From positions 3,660,001-3,724,000 of the forward strand of contig NZ_CP139420.1 in assembly GCF_034119845.1 (NCBI RefSeq): 64,000 bases of DNA. Direction: 5' to 3'. Positions 45,307 to 52,477 of this stretch are shown here, one piece after another. The notes below the pieces were generated by a model, which ran no database searches, was not told where the DNA came from, and saw only the letters and a program-made list of their open reading frames with translations. The position numbers and the translations under genes were made by a program. Position 1 is the first letter of the stretch; the number at the start of each line of letters is the position of its first letter. The DNA is from Flavobacterium sp. NG2. GTDB lineage: Bacteria; Bacteroidota; Bacteroidia; Flavobacteriales; Flavobacteriaceae.

Positions 45307-47094
45307 TTATAGTTGTAAAATAAATGATTCCGATGGAGAAATCGTCATCGGAACTACTCCTTCTCTATTACTAACTGTAAGCGTCAATTTCGTTTTCTTA
45401 TACAATTGATCTACTAGTTTGTATGTACCATCGGCTAGATCCCATTTTTCAATCACAAGATTTGGCACTTTTAAATCAAACGAACTGCTGTTGTCTGATG
45501 AAAAATTAGTAACGATAATCAGTTTTTGATTATCTGACCAACGCACATAACTGTAAATCCCAGTATCATATCCTTCCACATGGTAGCGATTTGCATATTG
45601 AATTTCTTGAAATTCTCCCATCAAAGCAGTACTTTCTAGCGTAAAATTCAACAATCGCTTATAAAAATCCCGTAACGAAGCTTCACTTTCAGATAACTGA
45701 CCACCGTCAAATTTGCCGTTATTCATCCATCTTTGATGTGCAGGCACGCCCACATAATCAAAAATCGAAGTTCTAGAACGTGTGCCAAAACCGCCATCTT
45801 CATTAGCAGCTTCCCCCACTTCTTGACCAAAATAAATCATCACAGGTGCCGTACTAATCGTTGCCGAAACGACCATCAAAGGTTTTCCTCTTTCTGGAGT
45901 ACCCGCAAACTCAGGACTTGCCAAACGTTGTTCGTCATGATTGTCCAAAAACTTCAACATATGATGTTCAATACCGCCTAAACTCTGCTGAATATGTGAC
46001 AATTCATCCGGCCAGGAACGCCCTTGAATCACATCTTTCAACTTGTCATACGTACCTACTTTATCATACAAATAATCCATTTTTCCCATCTTGATGTAAT
46101 TGTAGTATTGGTCAGGATTATAAACCTCTGCCATCAAGAAAGCCTCTGGATTTTTCATCTTAATCGATGAGTTCAAATAACTCCAAAACTCAAACGGAAC
46201 CATCTCCGCCATATCGTATCTAAAGCCATCTACCCCTTTTTTGGTCCAGTACAGTGCAATATCACGGAACTTTTTCCACGAATCAGGGATTTCTTTGTCT
46301 TTCCAAAAATCAAAATGCACTTTGTAGGATTCTGTATCGTAACCCCAAGGCAAAAACGGAAAATCATAACCGCCATCAGGACGTACCCCGTAATTTATTT
46401 TTACCGTTTCGTACCAGTCATTGCGATCTGGTTTCGCCATTCGGGAGCCATTTCCTGTCCATTTGGCTGGAATTTCTATAAAAGGTTCATGTTGTGAAGC
46501 GTCATATTCACCACCCAAAGGTGGCACAATATCAGGAACTTCAAATTGTGAATTCGGAATGTAATAAAAATTATTGTCCTTACGATATTCCACAGAGGTG
46601 TCGTCATTTGCCCCAAAGTCCTTTACGCCCCTCGGATTCGTTTTTCCTTCATATTTACGGGCAATATGGTTGGGAACAATATCAATAATCACCTTCATGC
46701 CTGCTGCGTGTGTTCTGACAATCAAATCCTCAAATTCCTGTAAACGGTTCTCAGGTTTAACAGCTAAATCTGGATTCACATTATAGTAATCCTTAACCGC
46801 ATAGGGAGAACCCGCGCGTCCCTTAACCACCGTAGGATGATCGTTAGAAATCCCTATAGCCGTATAATCATTTACCAGCGCATGGTGCGGCACACCTGTG
46901 AACCAAATATGTGTAACCCCTAGTTTTTTTATCTCTTTGAGTGCCTTAGGTGTAAAGTCTTTGAACTTCCCCACCCCATTTTCTTCAATGGTTCCCCAAG
47001 GCTTATTTGTTGTATTTGTATTCCCAAAAAGTCGTGTAAAAACATGATACACCACCTTTTTAGTCTCTGCTGTAGGCTCTTTTCCTTTTTTCAT
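45307..47094 (-). CDS. GH13 alpha-amylase-family glycoside hydrolase
   Basis: The 595-residue protein has a (beta/alpha)8 GH13 barrel. Region I is 'IDIVPNHIAR', region II 'GVDGFRYDMAEMVP' (catalytic Asp), region III 'FLMAEVYNP' (acid/base Glu) and region IV 'FLDNHDEQR'. A C-terminal beta domain follows (about 500-595). No signal peptide is seen, so it is probably cytoplasmic and acts on imported oligosaccharides or storage glucan rather than as a surface SusG-type enzyme. No Sus genes are nearby. Confidence 0.9.
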   Translation of the reverse strand: MKKGKEPTAETKKVVYHVFTRLFGNTNTTNKPWGTIEENGVGKFKDFTPKALKEIKKLGVTHIWFTGVPHHALVNDYTAIGISNDHPTVVKGRAGSPYAVKDYYNVNPDLAVKPENRLQEFEDLIVRTHAAGMKVIIDIVPNHIARKYEGKTNPRGVKDFGANDDTSVEYRKDNNFYYIPNSQFEVPDIVPPLGGEYDASQHEPFIEIPAKWTGNGSRMAKPDRNDWYETVKINYGVRPDGGYDFPFLPWGYDTESYKVHFDFWKDKEIPDSWKKFRDIALYWTKKGVDGFRYDMAEMVPFEFWSYLNSSIKMKNPEAFLMAEVYNPDQYYNYIKMGKMDYLYDKVGTYDKLKDVIQGRSWPDELSHIQQSLGGIEHHMLKFLDNHDEQRLASPEFAGTPERGKPLMVVSATISTAPVMIYFGQEVGEAANEDGGFGTRSRTSIFDYVGVPAHQRWMNNGKFDGGQLSESEASLRDFYKRLLNFTLESTALMGEFQEIQYANRYHVEGYDTGIYSYVRWSDNQKLIIVTNFSSDNSSSFDLKVPNLVIEKWDLADGTYKLVDQLYKKTKLTLTVSNREGVVPMTISPSESFILQL

Positions 47095-47519
47095 TTTACG
47101 ATTCTTTGTTAAATGGTATTTCCATTTTTTAAATATAGTTTATTTTGAAAACTATCCCAATTTAGAACGAATGAATTAGCCGCTAATTCACAATTTTTTA
47201 TTTTCAACCGTTTAACATCCAAATTAGCACTAATTTATTTCTCTTGTATTTCAAAAAAAACTGCGACCCGAGCAGTAGCAAACAGGCAAAGCAATCAGCA
47301 GTGATTTTTTTAAGGAGCTTAATCCCATCATCCGTTTCAAGCTTCACGATTTCAAACCCTTTTTCTACGCGCTGGCAGGAGCTTCCTCTGGTCGCTCTGC
47401 CACCGCAAGAAAAAAGTGGTTTTCAATCGCAAAGGCTTTCCACTACTACTGGGGCTAGGGGATTTACAAAAATAATGACCAATTGTGGTTTACCGTAAGG
47501 AATACATATTTCGAGAAAT
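47095..47519. other. Intergenic stretch, no gene supported
   Basis: From 47244 to 47460 the base composition is richer in G and C than the surroundings ('GCGCTGGCAGGAGC', 'GGTCGCTCTGCCACCGC'). An 84-codon frame crosses it, but its product is low-complexity with no recognisable domain or ribosome site. The stretch looks like decayed or repeat-derived DNA similar in style to that at 62511-62575. Confidence 0.4.
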
Positions 47520-47527
47520 TATTTTTG
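47489..47527 (+). promoter_or_regulatory. Shared promoter module, copy 1
   Basis: TTTACCGTAAGGAA (47489-47502), 14 spacer bases, then AATTATTTTTG, which contains the -7 box TATTTTTG (47520-47527). An identical arrangement with an unrelated spacer of the same length is at 47867-47905. Confidence 0.6.
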
Positions 47528-47580
47528 CCGAAATTTTGCTAGTTATTTAGAAGAAAACTAGCGAACTAATTACATTAATA

Positions 47581-47832
47581 ATGGAACTACAAATTTCAAA
47601 ATCGAGACACAAAAAATTAAAAAAGAAAAAACTATTAAAATGGACATCAATTGCTCTTAATGTTTTAATGATAAATTGGATTGCATCAAAAATTGGTTCT
47701 GCATCAAAATATGTTACCGAAGCAGGAAATGAAGTCATCCATCATAACGGACCAGACATACTATCCATAATTCTTGTATGGATTGGAATAGCGGTCGTAC
47801 TGTGGTTTATGAAAATAAGGATTAAAAGGTAG
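47581..47832 (+). CDS. Small basic membrane protein, hypothetical
   Basis: The 83-residue protein has a Lys-rich N-terminus ('KSRHKKLKKKKLLK'), a moderately hydrophobic helix ('WTSIALNVLMINWIASKIGS') and a clear C-terminal membrane helix ('ILSIILVWIGIAVVLWFMK') with basic end. No family was recognised. It is preceded by copy 1 of the shared promoter module, 53 bp after the -7 box. Confidence 0.6.
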   Translation: MELQISKSRHKKLKKKKLLKWTSIALNVLMINWIASKIGSASKYVTEAGNEVIHHNGPDILSIILVWIGIAVVLWFMKIRIKR

Positions 47833-47866
47833 TTAGTATTAAAAGTGAAATATTGTGTAAATACGG

Positions 47867-47905
47867 TTTACCGTAAGGAAAACTGATTAAGAGGAATTAT
47901 TTTTG
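47867..47905 (+). promoter_or_regulatory. Shared promoter module, copy 2
   Basis: TTTACCGTAAGGAA (47867-47880), 14 spacer bases, then AATTATTTTTG with the -7 box at 47898-47905, 70 bp before the ATG at 47976. Confidence 0.6.
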
Positions 47906-47975
47906 ACAAGAATAAAAAGGAACAAACGGGTAAGCTGAAAACCGAATAGAGTAAGCAAAATTAAATCAATTCCAA

Positions 47976-48302
47976 ATGAAAAAAATAATTCTATCAATCA
48001 GCTTTTTAACTATTTCAGCTTTAGCTTCTGCTCAATCTTCTACTTATGTAAATGGCTATACAAAAAGCGATGGCACATATGTTCAAGGGCACTACAAAAC
48101 TACTACTGACAACACAAACACAAATAATTACTCAACACAAGGAAATACCAATAGCTACACTGGTGAAACTGGAACTAGGGCTAAAGATTACTCAACACAA
48201 GCATATAATTATGGCTCAGGACAAACGATCCAAACGGGATCAAAGGGTGGGCAATATTACATCAATAGCAACGGTAATAAAACGTACGTTCCAAAAAGAT
48301 AA
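47976..48302 (+). CDS. Exported Thr/Asn/Tyr-rich protein with PBCV-type basic adaptor-like end
   Basis: The 108-residue protein has a signal peptide ending 'ISALASAQ', then 'YVNGYTKSDGTYVQGHYKT', a Thr/Asn-rich middle, and ends 'GGQYYINSNGNKTYVPKR'. That ending resembles the short basic adaptor motif first named in PBCV-1 virus proteins and also found in bacterial cell-surface proteins. Function is unknown. It shares its promoter module with the gene at 47581. Confidence 0.65.
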   Translation: MKKIILSISFLTISALASAQSSTYVNGYTKSDGTYVQGHYKTTTDNTNTNNYSTQGNTNSYTGETGTRAKDYSTQAYNYGSGQTIQTGSKGGQYYINSNGNKTYVPKR

Positions 48303-48618
48303 AAATAACTTATCAAAATCTAACAAGAAATATTTCACATCTGGCACTCCTAAAATTGAGTGCCTTTATTTAATTTAAAGCAAAAATTGTAGCGTTTGCA
48401 ACGCGGATGAAATTACCTTATATTTATTATATTAATTTCCCAACAACAGTAAAACAAATCTTTGTGGAGTTACTTACGGAGATTGCTTCGCCTGTTCGCT
48501 TTCGCTCGAGTCTTCCTACGTCAGGATGACAAGATTGCGGGAAGTAGTTTAAGGAAGTAGGGGACGTAAGTAGTTTGAAGAAACAGTTTGAGGGTTAGAA
48601 TAATTAAAAGCTAAAAAT
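48303..48618. other. Intergenic stretch with degraded repeat-like DNA
   Basis: About 316 bp without a gene. The part at 48470-48545 is GC-rich ('GCTTCGCCTGTTCGC', 'CTTCCTACGTCAGGATGAC') and looks like a scattered intergenic repeat; no second full copy is in this window. Confidence 0.4.
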
Positions 48619-48777
48619 ATGGAAATCAAAACTGAAAACGATTATCAAAAAGCATTAAAAAGATTAGAGGTTATTTTTGACGCAACTCCAAATTCAAAAG
48701 AAGGAGAGGAAGCTGAAATGCTATCACTACTGATAGAAAATTATGAAAATCAATATTTCCCTATCGACAATCCTTAA
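48619..48777 (+). CDS. HigA-like antitoxin N-terminal domain only (52 aa)
   Basis: The 52-residue protein 'MEIKTENDYQKALKRLEVIF' continues with 'EGEEAEMLSLLIENYENQ' and 'YFPIDNP'. This matches the N-terminal part of HigA-type antitoxin/XRE regulators, where a sequence like 'Y..AL..I..L' and 'L..LIE.YE..HYPI' precedes the helix-turn-helix. Here the frame stops exactly where the DNA-binding domain would begin, and no toxin gene is seen on either side. It may be a remnant or a small stand-alone protein. Confidence 0.6.
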   Translation: MEIKTENDYQKALKRLEVIFDATPNSKEGEEAEMLSLLIENYENQYFPIDNP

Positions 48778-48963
48778 ATATCTATTTCTTTCGTTTGATA
48801 CGTTTTAAAATTTCAGCATTTAATCATAGTTGTGACCAATAAAACTAGCCCATTCCTCACAATAACTTTGCTTCTAAAAAAACTTTTTTAACTACAATAT
48901 TATCCCTAAATTGAAACTTCAAAATTGACAAAGAGCACAACTGCTTACGAAACCTACACAAAC

Positions 48964-49473
48964 ATGATGGACAAATATTTAAGACAATTGATTTCAATAG
49001 AATTTGAGGATAAAAAAGACATTTTTACTGGTTTTCTAATTGATTGGACTGAAGATTGGATTTTGCTAAAAAACAATCCTGTTGATTTCATCATTGATGG
49101 GTACACCATTTTGAGAAACAAAAATGTAAAGTCCATTACACAAGATAAAGACCATGAGTTCACAGAGAAAGTCATCAAACTAAAAGGGCTTAAAACAAGT
49201 GCTGAAGAAATCATTCCGCTTACGGATTTAGAGACTATTATTCATTTTTTGGCAAGTAAATATGAAATTTTTCAGATTGCTAAAAAATCCGATAAAGCCG
49301 TTTATCTTGGGAAACTTATTGACTTCAATGAGGACGAATTGGTCATGGATTTCTTAGGACCAGAAGGCGAATTTGAAGGTGAAATGGGTTTTAAACACAA
49401 CAAAATAAGAGTCATCGAATTTGATACCGATTACATCAATTCATTGAAACTGATTGTTAACGAAGGGCAATAA
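48964..49473 (+). CDS. Hypothetical protein with two Sm/SH3-barrel-like halves
   Basis: A TTG at 48925 opens the frame; the double ATG at 48964/48967 is chosen as start (169 aa). Two halves look alike in strand pattern: 'LISIEFEDKKDIFTGFLIDW', 'TEDWILLKNNPVDFIIDGYT' in the first and 'KAVYLGKLIDFNEDELVMDF' in the second. The pattern of a substrate strand, 'GFLIDW/GKLIDF', and a following strand is that of small beta-barrels. This is an inference from strand pattern; no named family was assigned. No signal peptide. Confidence 0.6.
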   Translation: MMDKYLRQLISIEFEDKKDIFTGFLIDWTEDWILLKNNPVDFIIDGYTILRNKNVKSITQDKDHEFTEKVIKLKGLKTSAEEIIPLTDLETIIHFLASKYEIFQIAKKSDKAVYLGKLIDFNEDELVMDFLGPEGEFEGEMGFKHNKIRVIEFDTDYINSLKLIVNEGQ

Positions 49474-49656
49474 GCTAATTATTTATTAATAGAAAAACAC
49501 CCCTACCCCCTCCTCTCAAGAGGGGAATAAGAAGTGCTACCATATGTAATATGGTTCAAAAGTTTCTCAACTGTACATCGATTATGCTCTGTATAAACTG
49601 CTCTATATAACAAAACATTTTGTTATATCGAGCGCAACATCAATAATTAAGCATTT
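49474..49656. other. Intergenic stretch with hairpins
   Basis: A hairpin CCCCT / AGGGG near 49510-49527 and another ATATAACAAAA / TGTTATAT near 49605-49627 are seen. No gene is supported. Confidence 0.4.
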
Positions 49657-49803
49657 TACCGTCACTTCGAGTGATTTTGAATAGTAATGCGAACAGCTTT
49701 ACTATTCAAAATTGTATCGAGAAGCCTTATGTCCTAGAAGTTCTCGATACATTTTATTAAAAAAAGCTAACGCATTTTTTAATAAAACACTCGAACAGAC
49801 AAG
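49657..49803. repeat. Nested three-hairpin palindromic element, copy 1
   Basis: The outer arms GTCACTTCGAGTG and CACTCGAACAGAC enclose three hairpins: a TTTGAATAGTAA / TTACTATTCAAA arm, a GTATCGAGAA / TTCTCGATAC arm and a TTTTATTAAAAAA / TTTTTTAATAAAA arm. The loops of the first and third arms (GCGAACAGCT and AGCTAACGC) are themselves near-complementary. Copy 2 is at 58369-58512. Confidence 0.75.
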
Positions 49804-49891
49804 AGTAATCCTTCACTATATGACATTGAAGTGAGCGCCATCGAGTTTTTTTTTCAGAAAAACTTCTATAAAAAGAAATAATATTATCCTC

Positions 49892-49973
49892 AGCCCTGAT
49901 GGGAGCGGCATCCTTGTGGGGCTGGCATTTATGCCCCACAAGATACAGCGGACAGCAGGAACTATCTTTCCTG
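49892..49973. repeat. Dispersed structured element, copy 2 (about 82 bp)
   Basis: Same layout as 30494-30577. The outer stem is CCTG / CAGG instead of CCAG / CTGG and the inner stem is CTTGTGGGGC / GCCCCACAAG instead of CTTGTGGCGGC / GCCGCCACAAG. The pairing is kept while the bases change. It lies 30 bp past the stop of the efflux adaptor gene. Confidence 0.65.
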
Positions 49974-50003
49974 AAAAAGCCTACTATTACGCTCCTAAAA
50001 AAA

Positions 50004-51233
50004 TCAATGCTCGTGTTCTCCTCCCCCTTTGGCAGTACTCAAAAGATAGAAAGCTCCTTTGATTACGATTTTGGCATCGGTGGGGATGTTTTCAAGTAGT
50101 TTTACTTCGGTGTAACCTAAATCGGTTGTGCCGGGAATAACCTCGATGGCTTTGAAATGAACTTCACCTTCCTCGTGATGAGAGGCCGTTCCGTCCTCTT
50201 TATGTGGTGCTTCTTTAGGGTTTGAATCGATTAAGAAAATGAAATATTTATCACCGTTTCTAACAATCGATTCTTTCGGTAAGGCGGGAACAGAATGATT
50301 GGTAATATTAATATTTGCCGCCACATACATGCCCGAAATCAAATCTTTGGTGTCTCTAGAATTGATTTTGGCGTGTACTGCTACCGTTTTACTTTCGTTA
50401 GAAAATGATTTATTAATACCGAAAATCGTTCCCTTAATGGACTTATTTGATTGATTAGTCAAAACAAAATCCACTTCTTGACCAATGGAAATTTTGCCCA
50501 AATCTTTTTCGAAAACATTCAAATCTAAATGCATTTGGCTATTATCTACCACTTCAAAAAGGGTGATTCCTGTCGATGCAAAAGCGCCTTTGGTGATGCT
50601 AATCTTCCCCACATACCCACTAATAGGTGCCAAAATAGGAATCAACGAACCATTGCCTGACAAACTCACATTTAAGGCTTGTAATTTGGTTCTGGCAGCT
50701 TTGGCTCTTGCTCTTTCCACCGCTAATTTTGATTTTACTTCTTGAAAGGTTTTTAATGGATTGACATTTTCGTCGCTCAACGTTTTTTGGCGGTTGTATT
50801 CTAACTGCAAGAATTCGACATTTGCTATTGCAGAACTGTATTCCTCCTGAATTTGAGTGATATCAAGGTTTTGGATGGTTGCCAAAGTCTTTCCTTTGGT
50901 CACATACGTTCCTTCCAAAACAAAAATATCTTTAACCACTCCACCAATTAAAGTCGAAATATTTGCCATATTTTGTGGTGGAACGGCAGTATAACCATTG
51001 GCCTTAATGATGGTATTGAGGTTTTTCATTTCGATACTTCCCGTTTCAATTCCGATGGTTTTGTATTGGGTAGCTGTTAGTTCCAGTTCGGTTTCTGATT
51101 TTTCTTCTTCCTCATGTTGTTCTTCGGCTTTCTTTTCTCCACAAGAAAAAAGGAGTAAACTACCACTTAAAAGCAAGGCAACAGCAAAGGTAAATCGACG
51201 GATTAGGAATATAGATGTTCGTGTATTTTTCAT
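50004..51233 (-). CDS. RND efflux periplasmic adaptor (CzcB/CusB-like), lipoprotein
   Basis: The frame is open upstream to 51299, but the ATG at 51233 gives a lipoprotein signal with lipobox 'LLLFSC' (409 aa). An acidic stretch 'EKKAEEQHEEEEKSETELE' follows. The HlyD-type core shows 'MANISTLIGGVVKDIFVLEG' (lipoyl half), a helical hairpin (about 135-200) and 'ILAPISGYVGKISITKGAF'. It links the CzcA pump to the TolC-type channel. A His-rich insert ('PHKEDGTASHHEEGEVHF') and the end 'GGGEHEH' could hold metal ions. It is the last gene of the operon, 10 bp after the TolC gene. Confidence 0.92.
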   Translation of the reverse strand: MKNTRTSIFLIRRFTFAVALLLSGSLLLFSCGEKKAEEQHEEEEKSETELELTATQYKTIGIETGSIEMKNLNTIIKANGYTAVPPQNMANISTLIGGVVKDIFVLEGTYVTKGKTLATIQNLDITQIQEEYSSAIANVEFLQLEYNRQKTLSDENVNPLKTFQEVKSKLAVERARAKAARTKLQALNVSLSGNGSLIPILAPISGYVGKISITKGAFASTGITLFEVVDNSQMHLDLNVFEKDLGKISIGQEVDFVLTNQSNKSIKGTIFGINKSFSNESKTVAVHAKINSRDTKDLISGMYVAANINITNHSVPALPKESIVRNGDKYFIFLIDSNPKEAPHKEDGTASHHEEGEVHFKAIEVIPGTTDLGYTEVKLLENIPTDAKIVIKGAFYLLSTAKGGGEHEH

Positions 51234-51243
51234 TGTGATTCGG

Positions 51244-52476
51244 TTAATTGTTTGTAAAAGACGGAAATTGCAACGCAATCGCACTTTGATTATAGGCATT
51301 CAAGGCTTCGGCATTTTGCTTTTTGATATCGATGGCTTGATTCAAAAAACTAATGTAGTTCCAATAACTCATATCTCCATTAGCGTAGCTTTTTTGCGCA
51401 GTGCTGATGATTTGATTGGCATAGTTCAGGCCTTCGTTTTGATAGTAAAGCACGGCTTTTTGTTGTTTTTCGAATTCGTTTTGCAACATTTCTTTTTGCA
51501 ATTTCAACTTTAAAGTATTTTTATCCAAAGCCAGTTGTGATTGTAAAACATTCATTTCAGAAGCCTTTGCTTTGGTCGTATTCACACCGCCAAAAACAGG
51601 AATTTGCAAACCTGCCGTAAATCCTTGAAATAAGGACTTGGTATCAATGGTTTGTGCAAAATACCCTAAACCAACTTTTGGTGTTCGCATCGCTTTATAA
51701 GTCGAAGCTTCTTTTTGATAGACTGAAATTTCTTGTTCGTAAAAATTGCTGACCAACTCTTGAATGCGGTTTTCTTTATTATCCTTTAGCAGCGTGTATT
51801 TCAAAGGCGTATTTACATCAGGAATTAGGTTTTCATTGGTTTGAAGAAAAAACTGCCATTGTTTTTGATAGACCACCAAATCGTTTTCCAACTGTGCTTT
51901 TTGCGTTTCAATCTCTTTCACCTTGGCTTTGGCGCTTATGACTTCAATCGAACCGCTTTCACCTGTTTTAAAACGCAATTCGGCATTTTTTAAAAACTGA
52001 TTGTAAATTGTAAAGAGTTCGTCGTTTAATTTCTGAATCGATACTCCATACAAATATTGGTAGTACGATAAGGTCACGGCTTTCTCTATTTCGTATTCCG
52101 TCAATGCTTTTCTGCGTTCGGCTAGGTTCACTAAAGCTTCTTGTAACTGACGGTTGGATTTGGTAATCGTACCGATAGGAAAAAACTGCTGTACCGTAAT
52201 ATTATGGTCGTAGAACTCGCTATTAAACTGCCCCCCTTGGTACTGGATTTGTAACGGATCAACTTGAAAAGCCGTTTTTTTGAGTAACATTTGTTTTTCA
52301 ATTTCAGTATCAGCAATTTTTAAATCGCTGTTGTTTTTCTTGGCTAACAAAATTGCATTTTCAAGTGTAATGATTTGTTTGTTTTGAGCAAACGAAAAAC
52401 TGCTCATCAATAGCAGAATTGCAAAACAGAATAAAAAACGGAACGGATTCCTTGGTGTTTTATATGTATTTTTCAT
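51244..52476 (-). CDS. TolC-family outer membrane efflux protein (CzcC/CusC-like)
   Basis: The ATG at 52476 is used (410 aa); the longer frame from 52575 lies in czcA. The signal peptide ends 'MSSFSFAQ'. The protein has the two long helical repeats of TolC proteins ('TLENAILLAKKNNSDLKIAD' at the start; 'FKTGESGSIEVISAKAKVKE' and 'YANGDMSYWNYISFLNQAID' in the two halves). It forms the channel across the outer membrane for the CzcA pump. The start codon is one base from the czcA stop. Confidence 0.92.
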   Translation of the reverse strand: MKNTYKTPRNPFRFLFCFAILLLMSSFSFAQNKQIITLENAILLAKKNNSDLKIADTEIEKQMLLKKTAFQVDPLQIQYQGGQFNSEFYDHNITVQQFFPIGTITKSNRQLQEALVNLAERRKALTEYEIEKAVTLSYYQYLYGVSIQKLNDELFTIYNQFLKNAELRFKTGESGSIEVISAKAKVKEIETQKAQLENDLVVYQKQWQFFLQTNENLIPDVNTPLKYTLLKDNKENRIQELVSNFYEQEISVYQKEASTYKAMRTPKVGLGYFAQTIDTKSLFQGFTAGLQIPVFGGVNTTKAKASEMNVLQSQLALDKNTLKLKLQKEMLQNEFEKQQKAVLYYQNEGLNYANQIISTAQKSYANGDMSYWNYISFLNQAIDIKKQNAEALNAYNQSAIALQFPSFTNN

Positions 52477-52477
52477 C

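Noticed and set aside
45733..46786. Plus-strand frames inside the GH13 gene
   Set aside because: They are low-complexity shadows of the amylase coding strand.
47244..47498. 84-codon frame in the gap after the amylase gene
   Set aside because: No signal, domain or plausible ribosome site; GC-rich repeat-like DNA; the promoter module at 47489 begins inside its end.
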